From: Amphiura filiformis
Lineage: Eukaryota > Echinodermata > Ophiuroidea > Amphilepidida > Amphiuridae
Assembly (NCBI RefSeq): GCF_039555335.1
Contig: NC_092628.1
Span: forward strand, 68,700,292-68,764,291
Direction of reading: 5' to 3'
Length of the DNA: 64,000 nucleotides
Part shown: piece after piece, positions 34,861-47,063 of the stretch
Layout: the number at the start of each line of letters is the position of its first letter
Position numbering within the stretch: position 1 is the first letter of the stretch
Made by a program: the position numbers and the translations under genes
The notes under the pieces: model-generated
Databases searched by the model: none
What the model was told of the DNA's origin: nothing
Seen by the model: only the letters and a program-made list of their open reading frames with translations

Positions 34861-35521
34861 ATGCTGTTTCATACATAAATCTCCATCCAATTAAAGATGT
34901 TGATAGATGGGAAAAGGATGTTGCTATTCGCCGTGAAAGACTTGTAAATGTTAAAGACTTTTACTCTGAATATGTTGGTCCCCCACCCCCATTGGATTAC
35001 ATCAAGCATCATCGTGTCAGTGCTGAAAGGCGGAGATCGCGATCAACCTCAGATGTTCCAAAAGACGTCAGAGATATGCAGCACCGTTTGTTGGCTCCTC
35101 CGGATTCAAGCAGTTCAGATGAAGACCTTAAAGCCCCAGAATTGCCAAACCGTAAACCAACACCAAAGCGCCGCATTGGTAAAGACTACCGACCACCTGA
35201 TTTGGAATTTCATGTTGCTCCACCACCACTTCCAGGACATGAATCACATTACCAACATCCAAAATCATCTCCAGTCCAGTCTCCTTTAATTAAACAGATG
35301 ACAGAAGGTCATCCATGCTCACCACCAACACCCAGGCGACACAAATTGTCAGAACCAAATGCACCTTATTATGTCAATACTGCAGAAGCTAGAACACACC
35401 CATGCAGCCCACATACACCAAGACAGAGTCCAAGAAGACCAAAGAATACATCTATGGTTGATTTAAGCAGCAGACCACTACCTATTCCCAATGATTTAGA
35501 CAGACCATCTTCATTTGTGGC
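34861..35521 (+). CDS. PH/PDZ scaffold protein, coding exon 5 (proline-rich linker with YxN motifs)
   Basis: The largest exon, 661 bp, follows a cactcacacag acceptor. It encodes residues about 256-475. SYINLHP (Tyr260) and YYVNT (Tyr426) fit the pYxN consensus for Grb2-type SH2 domains. Proline motifs include EYVGPPPPLDY, VAPPPLPGH and PCSPPTPRRHK, candidate SH3 or WW ligands. A basic RRRSRSTS and an acidic DSSSSDEDLK segment are also present. Ends phase 2 at GTGGC|GTAAGT. The disordered composition fits a docking linker. Confidence 0.92.
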
Positions 35522-35762
35522 GTAAGTATGATAAAAAATAAATACAAAACCTGAATTGTATTATTTTAGTTCATTGTTTGGAAAAACATTTCTGTGTTTT
35601 TAAGTATTCCAACCAATTAGAACTGAGAAAGAGAATACAGTATTCATAATATGTATAATGATGTTATCTTGTAAAGGTTGCGCTTTGTTAGTTTAAGTGG
35701 TAATCTGGGATTGAGAAGCTCTTCAATCAATTCACCTTGTTTCTTCTTGATTTGATTTTCAG

Positions 35763-35867
35763 GAATTTACATTGGGAACAAAGTTTATATGATGGCATTC
35801 CTATCACTGTGCCCAAGGAAGACTTGGAGGACACATTAGCATTGGTCAAAATTGCTGACTATGTTTG
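35763..35867 (+). CDS. PH/PDZ scaffold protein, coding exon 6
   Basis: Acceptor gattttcag. Reads NLHWEQSLYDGIPITVPKED then LEDTLALVKIADYVW. It leads into the first PDZ-like domain (strands 1-2, about residues 495-511). Ends phase 2, TTTG|GTAAGT. Confidence 0.88.
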
Positions 35868-36128
35868 GTAAGTTCTCAACTATTACCATGATTAGAGGGG
35901 AAAATGTACCTTTTTATTGCTTGGTAACCATGGCAACAAGTTCGGCTATGAAATTATATAGGACCACAAAGCTCTGTTGTAAAAATATTAATGTTAACAT
36001 GTAGCACACTCCACACAGACTTATAACGGATGTTACAACTGTAAATCATTATTGTAAGAATGATCATATGTTTTTGTGAAAGACTGTTAAAATGATCCTC
36101 TTCATGCTGTGTATCTTTTCGTTTTTAG

Positions 36129-36270
36129 GATTGCTGGTAAGAAACGTGGTTGCTCGGAGACCATATCGAGTAGATTCAATGTAGGGGATCAACTTAGACA
36201 GATCAATGACCAGATTGTGGTTGATGTCACCATAGCACATGCATTATTCAAGACAACGGCAAAACAAGAG
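36129..36270 (+). CDS. PH/PDZ scaffold protein, coding exon 7 (PDZ-like domain 1)
   Basis: Acceptor gtttttag. The segment RFNVGDQLRQINDQIVVDVT followed by IAHALFKTTAKQEV matches the PDZ strand 4 GDxLxxIN signature and helix B. The carboxylate-binding loop is not a standard GLGF, so peptide binding is uncertain. Ends phase 0 at CAAGAG|GTAACC. Confidence 0.88.
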
Positions 36271-36564
36271 GTAACCACTAAACTTGAGTTAGATAAGGGG
36301 CGAGGATGAAGCTCAGGAGAGTCTCTAATTATTATTTTGCTAGGTTCTTATATGTTCACTTAATGTGCATCCTTGCGCGGTGGTATAAATGAGAATATGA
36401 TCATATTCTAAAAACACATCCAAGATAAATTGGAGATTTTCCTTTGCGATACAAAATGGGTAGTACCAACCAAGGTAATTCAGAATCAATGTGGATCTAA
36501 GAAGAGCTAGCCCATTTGCTTGCAAGAAGGGATCATTTGAATTTGCATTTTTTATTTAAAACTT

Positions 36565-38265
36565 ACTCTCTTGAATTGGCCGATTGAAATATGTCAATCT
36601 TTTAACGATTGATGATAGGAATCAATCTAAATAGATTGAAAAATAGATTGAAATATTTTCTTGTTTTCACTCTAAATCTCATTGTAGACTGATTTCGCTA
36701 TTTAATCAAGTATTACTCTTAATGTACTGTTGGTCAAATGACATGTGTTGCATATGATTGGAACAGGGGCGGCGCCAGGGTATTTTGATAGGGGGGGCAA
36801 ACATTTTGTGAAACTTGTTATGCTTGGCGCGACAAGCGCTGCTCGTCACGCGCTTATGCGACGAGGGGGTGTCTGAGGGGGATGTGCCCCCTGAGAATTT
36901 GGAAAATTTTCAAAATGAAAGCACAAATTAAGCCATTTGATGCAACATTTTCACCCTTTTGGGGGTTATTTATTTATTTTCCAACCGCATATTTTTATCG
37001 ATTTCATTCACTGGCCCGACTTTTGGCCCGCTGGTTTTAGACATGGTACTCAATTACGTAGTAAATCCAACACCTTTTGGCAACAGAATAAGTTCATGGT
37101 ACAAATGTACAAGGCGCGTGAAAATTTGCGATATTGAAGATTATACTGGTGAAATATGGTGCACGGAAAAGTTAAATAAAGTCGCTTAAAAGGTCCACTT
37201 TATGCGAAGCGTTATGAGCGAAAAAAAAAGCAAGTTTTTATGCTTTTTCAGTCAGAAAAGGCCAAAATATGCCCACTCATGAGCGAAGCGATTGAAAAAA
37301 ATGTGGGTTCTTTATGCTTTCTTGGTCAAAATTTTAGGGAAAAGTCCAAAACAGGTCCACCTTTTCAAAATCAGCCCTAATGAATCCTGGCTACTCCCCT
37401 GGGCGTATTAAGAAGCCAATTGCTTTGGTGCATAATTTTTACACTATCTCAGAGAGGCGTTCTAGTATAGGTTTTGGATACACAATGTGATGAAAGCCCG
37501 TAAAAATGTGTGATATCGGACTGAAAGTAAACTTATTTATAATGATTAGGCCTAATTGCTGGCACTGATGACACACGACTTCCGTGTGTCGCGTCAGGAC
37601 AGTGATGTAGCCAGGATTTTTCCAAAATATTTGGGAGAAAAGGCAAGAGAGACCATGTAACTTTTATGGGGAACATTTGCGAAAATGGGCCCAAAATATA
37701 AAAACCAACAACTTTAAAACCGCGTGAGGTCAGCATTCCAAGGGCAAGGTGTCCGAAGGGGAGTTTATGGCCAGGAAAGGAATGGCTCCTTTTCTTCTTC
37801 TCCTCCTCCCTTTCTCTCCCTCCCTTTTCTCTCTCCTTCTTTTCTTTCTCTTTTTCCTTCCTTTTACCTCTTTTTTGGAAATCATAGGGGGGGCAATTGC
37901 CCCCCTGCCCCCCCTGTGGCGCCGCCCCTGGATTGGAATGAGATTTCAAACTGTTATAGAGCGAACATTTTCAATCTTTTTTTGCAACTGGAAAGGACTT
38001 GTCCCTAACTTGGTACAGCAAAAGATTGAAAAACAATAAAAATCCTTTCTACTGAAAATTCAATCGAAAAAGATTTGCCCCTAACTTTAATCGCTAAAAG
38101 ATTGTAAAAGATTGAGAATCACTCCTTTTGATTGAAAAAAAGTTTGAAAAATTCAAATCACCCAACTGAATATACAGTCAAAATGATTTGTCCATAATTC
38201 GGAACGGCGAGATTGAAAATTCAATCTTTTTGATTGAATATTCAATCGGGCAATTTAAGAGAGTA
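36565..38265. mobile_element. inverted-repeat element family J, split by a hAT insertion
   Basis: The left end actctcttgaattggccgat and the right end atcgggcaatttaagagagt are complementary, and inner aatcttttaacgatt / attgaatattcaatc blocks continue the pairing. The middle is interrupted by the 1167-bp element at 36764-37930, so the original unit was about 0.53 kb. Confidence 0.7.
36764..37930. mobile_element. hAT-type non-autonomous transposon, perfect 8-bp target duplication
   Basis: Termini CAGGGGCGGCGCCA and TGGCGCCGCCCCTG are perfect complements. GATTGGAA flanks both sides exactly (36756-36763 and 37931-37938). The interior includes a long pyrimidine tract (about 37790-37870) and tcctggctactcccctg / cagtgatgtagccaggat blocks that may mark further nested ends. 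No transposase ORF survives. Confidence 0.88.
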
Positions 38266-38458
38266 TGCTGCAAAATTTTCTTTGCAAAACTGGGCCACAA
38301 GTTCTCAGAGCAGGTATTTCAGTGAATTTGTATGCTCATGAATTCCTTTCATGCCGAACCAAATCAAATACCAGCTAGACCTTGTTTGCAGTGCTGTATA
38401 CAGGTGTAAATTGACTGGGGTATAGGAACTTATTGGTTTTTCCATACTGTTCTTTCAG

Positions 38459-38557
38459 GTAATATTAATGGTGAAACGTCTCCCATACGCCAAGATATTC
38501 AAAGTGCAGAGAACGTCCACAGATGTTGCATGGGGATTGAAAGTAGAAGGAAATAAG
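38459..38557 (+). CDS. PH/PDZ scaffold protein, coding exon 8 (PDZ1 end, PDZ2 start)
   Basis: Acceptor tctttcag. VILMVKRLP closes the first PDZ-like fold; AKIFKVQRTSTDVAWGLKVE opens the second, where WGLKV occupies the position of the GLGF loop. Phase 0 at both ends (99 bp). The preceding intron (36271-38458) holds a transposon nested inside another. Confidence 0.88.
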
Positions 38558-39250
38558 GTAAGTTAAGTCAGGATGTTCAATGGAACTCTGATGAAAGCTC
38601 AGAAGAGAGACAGTGTCAAGTGTGAAAAAATAAAAGTGTTTCTATTGTTAAAACATTCGAATCTGGGCTTGGTAACATATTACAAAATTGATAAGTTTTC
38701 TAACACACACATACATACCTTGGACACTAACCTAACCCACATACATACTTGTAAAGATTTTCAGCCAGGGCTTGGACCCCCAGCTTGGACCTATCTTAAT
38801 ATAAAGAGCTTTATTCATCTCAAACTCTGCATCCATACCATGGATCCACTTGAATGTTTTCAATCCAACAACACCTGAACCTATACATCAAATAAGACAT
38901 GGCCTTTATGCTTTTTTACATTTGCAGTATGTTGGGAGGGACATCCATGGTTGCTAACAGTACTGTTATGTTAAGTGTATTCTGTGATTGCAGGTGTTTA
39001 CCAATATATAGTTGTATACACAGTTACACACACACCTCACAACCAGCCCTCAAATTAACCCACGGCACCAACGGCATACTGCCGTGAGTCACAACACCCC
39101 CCACCCACCCTCACACACATGTGAAATAACTTTCTCTTGATCGCACAATTGCAACATTATGGTGATTTCACAGGTTAATTTGTGAAAACATTGGTACTCC
39201 TGTTTTAGGCAACACCATTAATTGTTGTCTGTTCCTCTCTTTTGTTTTAG

Positions 39251-39394
39251 GTGTTAGATGTTCCAAAGACAGGACCCGCAGCTGATGCAGGAATCAGTGC
39301 ACGTCCTGAGGGCGCTCTCAGTAAAAGATTGTGTTCATGGATTGTTACACACATCAACCAGACTCCAGTATCATTGTCATGTTCCAGAGATGAG
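39251..39394 (+). CDS. PH/PDZ scaffold protein, coding exon 9 (PDZ-like domain 2)
   Basis: Acceptor tttgttttag. VPKTGPAADAGI corresponds to the PDZ strand 3/helix A region and LCSWIVTHINQTPVSLSCSR to strand 4 (xIxxIN). Phase 0 at both ends; donor GATGAG|GTATGC. Confidence 0.9.
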
Positions 39395-39853
39395 GTATGC
39401 CACTTACTTTCCACATCAGACTTATATCACGGGAGAGGGGTAGGGATATTGAAGGCTGAAGGGACTTGCTGTGAAAAGAGATTCTGTAAAATATTGCTGG
39501 TCAAAGCATGGTCAAACCTTTTACAAGAATTAATCAAGGAACCTTATGTTAATTTGATGACAAACTTGAATACTCATGACAATCTAAGGTTTTAAATTTG
39601 GGTTTCCCAATATCTGGAATCTGTAAGGGGGGGGCAAAGATTTGCTGGCAGGTCAAAAGGGAAGCCAAATATATTTTGGCACTTTGAAAGTAGTGCCCAA
39701 GTGATTTTGGCAGACAATTTTGATAATTCACCAGTCCTAATTAACCATTTCTTACAGCAATTCAATATTGTTTTACTGATGTGAAATTGTGTGTAATAAC
39801 TTTCCAATAAATGTTTATGGTATATTGTTTTCTTTGTATTTCCTTGTATACAG

Positions 39854-39973
39854 GTAAAGAACAGATTAGATAACAGTGATTTGGAGATGTCAATAGTATT
39901 ACAACCGGAAGATTTTATCTCAAAACTCAAATCAGAACTTCAGGATGTCAAATTCTCTATTGATTACATATGA
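39854..39973 (+). CDS. PH/PDZ scaffold protein, last coding exon
   Basis: Acceptor cttgtatacag. VKNRLDNSDLEMSIVLQPED supplies helix B and strand 6 of the second PDZ-like domain; a short tail (FISKLKSELQDVKFSIDYI) ends at TGA 39971-39973. The terminal -Asp-Tyr-Ile could act as a hydrophobic C-terminal PDZ ligand, a speculation. Confidence 0.9.
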   Translation, partial: VKNRLDNSDLEMSIVLQPEDFISKLKSELQDVKFSIDYI

Positions 39974-42096
39974 ATTATTGCCAGTGGATTTATTACACTG
40001 ACTTCATGATCATCAAACTACCAATCATAAGACAAACCCTGCATTCAAGAGATCAATCAAACAACTGAAATCATCCCTCTGATTTAGGCTAAATTAAAAA
40101 CAATGTTTTGTCATGTAACACATCGCAGATAGCTTTTAAAAACAATTAAAAACCATTTTTGATCTTATATTGAACACCTTGGACTTTTATTTATGATTAT
40201 CTGAACAGTATCAAGCTCCATTATATTGGTGTCGAAAACCCACATTTAAATATATTTATCAAAAAAATTTAATTTGTACTATTTTCATTTTATATCCGAC
40301 ATCATTAGTAAGGTGTTATTTTATAGCAAAAACAAAGCAGTTCTTTATCTCTTTAACTTGGCTAAGATATCTAAATTTTCATTGCTTATAACTAATTTGT
40401 ATTGTGTGTTGATGTGATTAGAAATTACAATTTGAGATTTCAAGGAAACTAACCTAGTCACAGTCGGTTTTGAAAACAAATTCATAATTTATTCACTTTT
40501 TACAATTTGATTTTATTTCATTTTGGTCAATAGATTCATTATATTCAATTTGTTGAATTTAACTGCTTGTAAATTGGATTATGATATGTGTATACTATAC
40601 ACTGTACAGGGTGTATTTATTATTGGATATTTGTATTGTTTGCATTTTGTTGCTCATGTGTGAAAGAAGCAATATGAATTAGGCAAATGTATTTATTTAT
40701 TGTTGATAATATAATATTTTAAGACTTGTAATAACTATAAGGTCAATACTAAGCTTTAAGCAGTTATGCAGGTAGTACATCAGTGTGCACTTAAGTGTGC
40801 ACTTTTGCAACAAAGCATTGCACACATTACACATACAAGCATGCACTTTAATTTACAATTTGCAGGATCCATGGTGCAATAATCTAGAGGTCAGTATCAA
40901 ATTTTGCCTTGCATTACTGTGTGTGACACACAAACAAGGCGGCGCAGATTCCGCACACATTCCCTTCTTTAACCTCTTTGTTAGAAACAAACACCAGAAA
41001 CAAATGCTATACCTTCAATTTTTTTAATAAGGGTATATTTTTGGTGTGAAAAATAAAAAAATAAAATATCCAAACCTAACGCTAAATATGGCGCCTCCAC
41101 CTAATGAAAGGATTTGTGGACCAGTGGTGATGCTAATTAGCATATTAAGGGGTTTGAGAGTTGTCTCTTAATATTGTTTGAAAGTAATTAAATTAAACTT
41201 CAACACTACTTGATTGATTATTTTGCTTACCAGCTAGTAATGTTGAAGTTTAGTTTAATTACCTTCATACCACTCTGTATGAATCTGCAATTTAGTATTT
41301 GTTTATTTATCATTTTTGGTAAGTCTGTGTTGTTTCATATTAACTGCTTAATGGCAATTATATATATATTGTTTTTTGTGCTTATTATGTACGACAAATA
41401 GCCAAATATTAATTTTGAATAGATGCAATATCATTTTGAATAGTTATTTTGATACCTCTTTGAATCTGCAACATCTACAAGTAAAGTTACATGCATTTGA
41501 ATGGGCAATGGTATGATTTTAAAACTGACAAACAGGCATATATAATGTACAAAGACCAAAGATTCCAACAAGTGGAACAACTTAACGATGTGACATTTTC
41601 TTCAGTCCATTGTTTTTGAAGGAAGCAGTATATTTTAGTTTACATTTTTCTTTTCTGTACTTCTTTTTCCCAGGTTCCTTGCTTCACTTTTTTGTATAGC
41701 TCTCTTGTTTCAGTTCTTTTGATTCCTTAAGTATTTTGTATGCTGTTGTCATTGGAGGTTTTGATGTTGGAAAACTTATATGGGACATCCTAAGCTATCC
41801 TAAAGGTAAAACAAATGTGATAAAATGATAAAGTTCAATAGCACCTTCCGTATGATGGCGCCCATATTTCTCATGAAGTGGAACAAGGACAGATCAGACG
41901 ACAAGTCAGGAGCATGCAATTATAATTATGCAGTAATGAACAAAAGTGAACATGTCACACAAAATACTTACGAAAAGATAAGAACAAAAGAACTAGAGAA
42001 ACTGAAACAGATGAACTCAAAAGAAGAATGTTGTGAAAAGTTTAGAGAAAAAAAAAGAAAAAAACATTAAAAAAACCACAAACACTGTTTCTTCAA
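39974..42096 (+). other. probable 3' UTR of the PH/PDZ gene
   Basis: After the TGA the sequence stays AT-rich and non-repetitive for about 2.1 kb. A small ORF (41825-42070) is Lys/Glu-rich with no recognised domain and was not called. The extent depends on which poly(A) site is used. Confidence 0.5.
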
Positions 42097-42102
42097 AATA
42101 AA
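42097..42102 (+). other. candidate poly(A) signal AATAAA
   Basis: AATAAA is followed after about 17-35 bp by a GT/T-rich tract (tgtgttgtcttttttgtttc), the usual arrangement for cleavage. A second AATAAA at 42944 is an alternative. Either would serve the PH/PDZ gene. Confidence 0.5.
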
Positions 42103-42529
42103 GATTGACTGACGAAAATGTGTTGTCTTTTTTGTTTCGCTTGTTGGAATATTTCCTCTTTCCTCTTTATATAAGCTATATAGTCAATCAGACCTTTGCA
42201 TGTTCAAATGCTTGTAACTTTGTATCTATTTAACAAAAGAACGGGTTAATTATTATTTAATTTGTGGTCTTTTTTGCAACTGTCCAGATACTTTTTGTGC
42301 ACAGTATAGTTATGTGTGGACTTGCATGAGACAGGAATACATTTTGGGGGAAAGCTAACTGAGATAACCATGCATGAAAATATATTATTGGTAACTTGGT
42401 AGCACATTGAGAACTTTACCATCTGTTATGTTTTGTTTTATAATAAAACTTATAAATTGGAATATATTTTTAAATATCTAATGAAAAGGATTTAATTGAA
42501 TAATGTTTATTTTGCAAAATGAATTTATA

Positions 42530-42755
42530 GGTCCGTATGCACAAAAGTTAGACCTGGTCTAAGTGTAATTTAGTCTCAGGAGAAAGGACATTTTCCTAAT
42601 TTACATTTGCTTAAGTTATTTTGTATTATTTTTAAACTTTGCATTAATTTACTATTGGAAGAAAATAATAGTAAAGGACCATTCCTGATGGAACTAAATT
42701 CCAATAGATCAAGTCTAACTTTAGACCCAGTCTAAATCTTTTGTGCATACGGACC
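42530..42755. mobile_element. MITE, family H (GGTCCGTATGCACAAAAG ends)
   Basis: GGTCCGTATGCACAAAAG at the left and cttttgtgcatacggacc at the right are exact complements; inner gacctggtctaa and ttagacccagtc blocks extend the arms. Terminal GG...CC suggests PIF/Harbinger-like or another family; no target duplication is certain. Confidence 0.78.
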
Positions 42756-43288
42756 ATTATATTATGTATAGCCTATGCATATATGTATAAATTGTAACTA
42801 ATTGTGAATTTTTGTAAAAGCTTATCAAATTTGTGAATACTCAGTACTATTTATATTATGTAAGAAAAATGTAATTTATATTATTAAGTGAATAAGTGGC
42901 ATTAGCATCTGAAACCAAATGTATAAAAGCTGTCTTAGTTGGAAATAAAAAAGAAAAAATTTGAACAAAAAATGAGTTGTAGACCCTTCTGTTGAAATAA
43001 TTTGTAGCATTGCTTGTAAAAGAGAATTACACTAAAATGTTGTTCACTTTACAGTAATTGGTCATGCATCTTATTTACCAACAAATGCTTGTCAATTTTA
43101 CAGCAAAATTCAATGCGATTCTGTAAAATTGTACTTTATATTATTGTACTTTATTTTGAAAAAAAAAATACAATACAGCACTAAACAATTACAGACAATG
43201 TTGGTAGATTATATTTCAGTACAATTTTAATGTTGACAATAATGTTGACAATATCTAGTCTTAAACAATGGATCAAGATTTCATTCAG

Positions 43289-43759
43289 TTAAAGCCATAT
43301 TATAACATTTCTTTAAAAATAGATTAGTATTCATTTTCAATAAAATGTTAGCATTTACGGTCAGATATGTCCCCTTTTAATTTTGAGCCAAACCCGGGAG
43401 CCAAACAAGTGAGGTAAAGCAAAGAAAATTGGAATTTACTACTAGCGCCAATGCATGTTACTCCGGCGGTTGTAATATGGTACGATCCCGTGGCGTGTCT
43501 GTGTGTGTCCTGCACGCCGTGTACGTAGGGGGGGTGTTGACATCGCATACGTGTTCGACTATCATTTCTATCGTAATAATAAAACGCCGGTTCCGGCGCT
43601 TTATTGAAAATCTCGGATTTTGACAAAACTACAGCACCTAAAGTCTTGATTTTTGCAGAGAATCTTTGTTTACTAAAGTACATTACAATCGTGTAAAAAC
43701 CTGAATTAAAAATTTTTTTGAGGGCGTTCTTTTCAGCAAATGTTATAATATGGCTTTAA
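43289..43759. mobile_element. family I element, TTAA-bounded, 471 bp
   Basis: TTAAAGCCATATTATAACAT at the left and the exact complement atgttataatatggctttaa at the right. The GC-rich centre contains gcgccaatgcatgttactcc and an aacgccggttccggcgctt hairpin. No protein of note. A related end is at 11151. Confidence 0.82.
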
Positions 43760-44683
43760 CAGAGGCTGGAAGAATCATGTTTACACATTATCCCCATGCC
43801 ACCCCCCCCAAAAAAACACCCTCCCCTTATTCCACAGTATTTTACTATAATTGCTTTAAAAAGTGTATATTGAACTGAAATTCAGTGTGACTAGAACACT
43901 TCAGCAGTTGAGATTGGATTAAGAATTTTTTCCCATCTTCAGTAAAATTGTACACTTTAATAATACAGAATATTGCCTGTATTTTTACAGTAAGCCTACT
44001 TAGACCAGGGCCAGCATCACTGTGGGCCAGCATGCTTCACTTTGGCTGGCGCATGTTTTTTATAGCCTGTTGCTTGTTCCCTAGGGGTGTATGTTTGTTG
44101 TAGAAAGTGTGTAGTGAAGCAGAGAAAAGTCAAAGCATGCAGCACAAGAATTGAAGCGCAAAGGTTGAGTTTAACGGCGTGGGTCCAGGGTCCTTAAAAC
44201 TTGGGCTCCTAGGAGAAAAGTCCCTGGTAGTCCCTAGCATTTACAGAACTGTACCGTACTTGAATGGGGGTTCAACTATTACTCACTTATCAAATGTGTC
44301 ATTTCTAAACTACCTTTTCATGACTTATCCTTCACTTTTAGGAAATTTATACACAATTTTAATTTTTTTACACTCTCGCTGGAATCACTGTATGGGCCTT
44401 TAAAATACTTAAGTTGCATCATTTCATTTCCAAGATCTGTTAACAATAACATTTCACAGGAAGAAAAATAAAAGTGCAATAGGATATAGGACATCATGAC
44501 TTAGACCCGGACGTAGGCTGGTCACTTGGTTGACATAAGAGTACAAAATAGTGCAATTTCAGCCATCCTGATTTCAATAAATTGTATTTGCCTATTTATA
44601 TGTTGATTTCAAGAAGGAAAACATTTTAAATGTTTTTGTCTTAAATTTTTTGGCCTGTTGCCTGAAGTTATTAACACAATGTT

Positions 44684-45358
44684 TTCAGGGATCTGGAATG
44701 AGCGTTTTGAGCGTTTCGACAGTATTTTTTGTGGGACATGAGAGCACATCAGACATATCGAATTGCATTCTGAATACGAAGAATGTCTTTCTGATATCAA
44801 ATAATTTTCATTTTTGAAATTCACGATATAATACAAATTTTATGACAAATTATTAAAATTTGATATTTTTCACATTTTGATATATACCAGTCCTCAAAGT
44901 AAATTTGATAAGTCCGAATGATATATTCTAAAAGTGTATGTAGCTGGGAGGATAAGCTGACGATCAATTGAAAATTTTGACCTTTTATATTGAAGATATG
45001 GATTTTTTTTCCAAAAAGACCTCATTTTTTGGTGTTTTGGGAAAAAAATCCATATCTTCAATCTGAAAAGGTCAAAATTTTCAATTGATCATCGGCTTTT
45101 CATCCCACCTACATACACTTTAAGTATATTGAAATCATCAGATTTATAAAGTTTACTTGAGTACTGTTAAATATCAAAATATCAATTTTTAATCATTTGC
45201 CATAAAATGTGTATTACATTGCAATTTCAAAAATCAAAATTATTTGATATCAGAAGGACATTCTTCGTATTCAGAATGCAATTCGATATGTCTGATGTGT
45301 ATAGGCCTACTAATGTCCCACAATAAATACTGTCCAAACGTTCATACCCATCCCTTAA
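44684..45358. mobile_element. palindromic MITE, family B (copy 5)
   Basis: Full-length family B copy: left end ttcagggatctggaatgagc, where the expected TTAA is mutated, and right end acccatcccttaa. A taggccta insertion with extra bases interrupts the right arm near 45302. Confidence 0.88.
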
Positions 45359-45699
45359 AGGTGTTATGTATTTGAAACATATTAAGAGGAAACCATAAGG
45401 TGACTATGATATCAAAAGTCAGGTGTGTTATCTCATTGTAACCATTTACTACAGGAAGTAACAGTAGGCTAAAAGAATCTGTTCAGTGCCCTTCAGTGAA
45501 GCCAGGATCGATTTTAGTGTGGGGAAGCAAAACCAAATTTACATCCCTATTTGTCAATTTAATGACCCATTTTTAGTCATTCCAATGACACTTTACTCTT
45601 TGCCGTCCATATTTTATCCCTGAAAAAAATTCTGCAGGGGGAAATTTCCCCACTGGTTCGTCCCCATGGTTATGTCTGCCCACTCACCATGTTTTATTA

Positions 45700-45741
45700 T
45701 GTTACTTCCTCATACTTGTCTGTCTGGTGAATGTCAATAAA

Positions 45742-45773
<32 letters not shown>

Positions 45774-45785
45774 ATGATTGATTGA
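45700..45785 (+). repeat. possible LINE 3' tail: AATAAA followed by (TTGA)n
   Basis: The sequence tgaatgtcaataaaattgat runs into about ten attgattg units with small interruptions. An AATAAA joined to a TTGA microsatellite is a common 3' end of non-LTR retrotransposons. No coding part was found to the left. Confidence 0.45.
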
Positions 45786-46111
45786 GTCAGTCATGATTCC
45801 CCAGAAGCTCATAAGACCTCACTACATTCCCTAAGTAGACTACAATCCAGGAAAAAATAGTTGGCATATTTGCACTAAACAATGGAAATGTGTGCCCTCT
45901 CAAAATTGGAGAGGCGAGTGATACATGCATGCAATATAATTATGTGAAGTACAGACTCCCCCTATATCTCACACTTCCCCACTCCCCATCTTTCAATGTT
46001 GGAGGGTCTCACGGACCTGTTGACAACATGGCTTGGTCCAACATTGAATTGGGGAGAGGGGGGGAAGAGATATACCAAAAGACAGGCAAAGTCCCTTTTT
46101 TCCTGGATTGT

Positions 46112-47063
46112 GGTTCTATTTTGGAAATATGTGCGCATCAAGCGGTAAGGTCCCCAGTAAGGTCACATAAAAGCTGGCAACCAAATGATATTGGTTAATT
46201 TGGGTATGCTGAATTCAAAAATTTTGTCTCAGGCCAAGCTATATTGGAACCCTGTGACCTTAAAAAAGACCCCAAACCCTCAACGTGCTCATAATAGGGG
46301 GCACAAATTAAAAATGCTCAAAATTCATTAAAAAAATGTCAAATTATTCGTCTGCGTCTAAGGATCACAAAATATGTATCATGTTTGCGCATAGGACATA
46401 TAGTTACAGGATCAAAAGGTCCAAGGTCAATAAGGGGGTGAAAATTAAAATTGCTCTGATTTTCGTAAAAGTGGGTGCAAACTGTTCCTCAAGTTCCAAG
46501 GGATTCAGTAAAAAAAGAATAGTTCTCTGCGATGTCAAGTTCAGAAGATAGGTGATAAATAAATACAAATTACATTGAATCCTATGGAATCCTACATATC
46601 TTTTGACTCTTTACTGTGTAACATGGTAACTAGACATCACAGATAGTGCAAACTATTCTTTTTCTGAAACCTCTTAGCTAGCCGAACAATTTGCCTCAAC
46701 TTTTACAAAAATTTGAGCAACTTTGACTTTTGATCCATAACAAGCAAATCGACCTGTGACCTTTTATACCCCATAACTTTATTTATTGGTCGTACACGCA
46801 CAAACATTACATTTCTGGGATCCGTAGGGCCAGATGAATAATTTGACATGTTTGAAAGTGTTATTGAAATAAGAATAATTTTTGCTCCCATGCGATCCTC
46901 CGGGTCATTTGGGGGTCTTGTTGAAGGTCACGGTCTCAAAATATTGCTTGGCAGATAACAGATTCGAGTTCAGCATACCTAAATTGACAAAAATAAGCTG
47001 ATTGTCAACTTTTACGCAAACTTGCCACTAGGAACGCGATTTTTCCAAAATAGAACCAGTCTA
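46112..47063. repeat. 950-bp imperfect inverted repeat
   Basis: tggttctattttggaa at 46112 pairs with ttccaaaatagaacca at 47063. Further complementary blocks are ggtatgctgaattcaa / agttcagcatacc, ctgtgacctt / aaggtcacgg, aaagaccccaaa / tttgggggtcttg, and acaaaatatgtatc...gatcaaaagg / cttttgatcc. The arms are diverged, so this is an old foldback or MITE-like unit. A second, smaller inverted repeat (ccccatctttcaatgttgga / tccaacattgaattgggg) lies just left at 45976-46057. Confidence 0.65.

Noticed and set aside
37724..38039. ORFs with long Pro/Ser/Phe runs
   Set aside because: They translate the pyrimidine tract inside a hAT element.
41825..42070. 81-codon Lys/Glu-rich ORF in the 3' UTR
   Set aside because: Lies between the stop codon and the candidate poly(A) signal of the PH/PDZ gene; no domain; not supported as separate gene.
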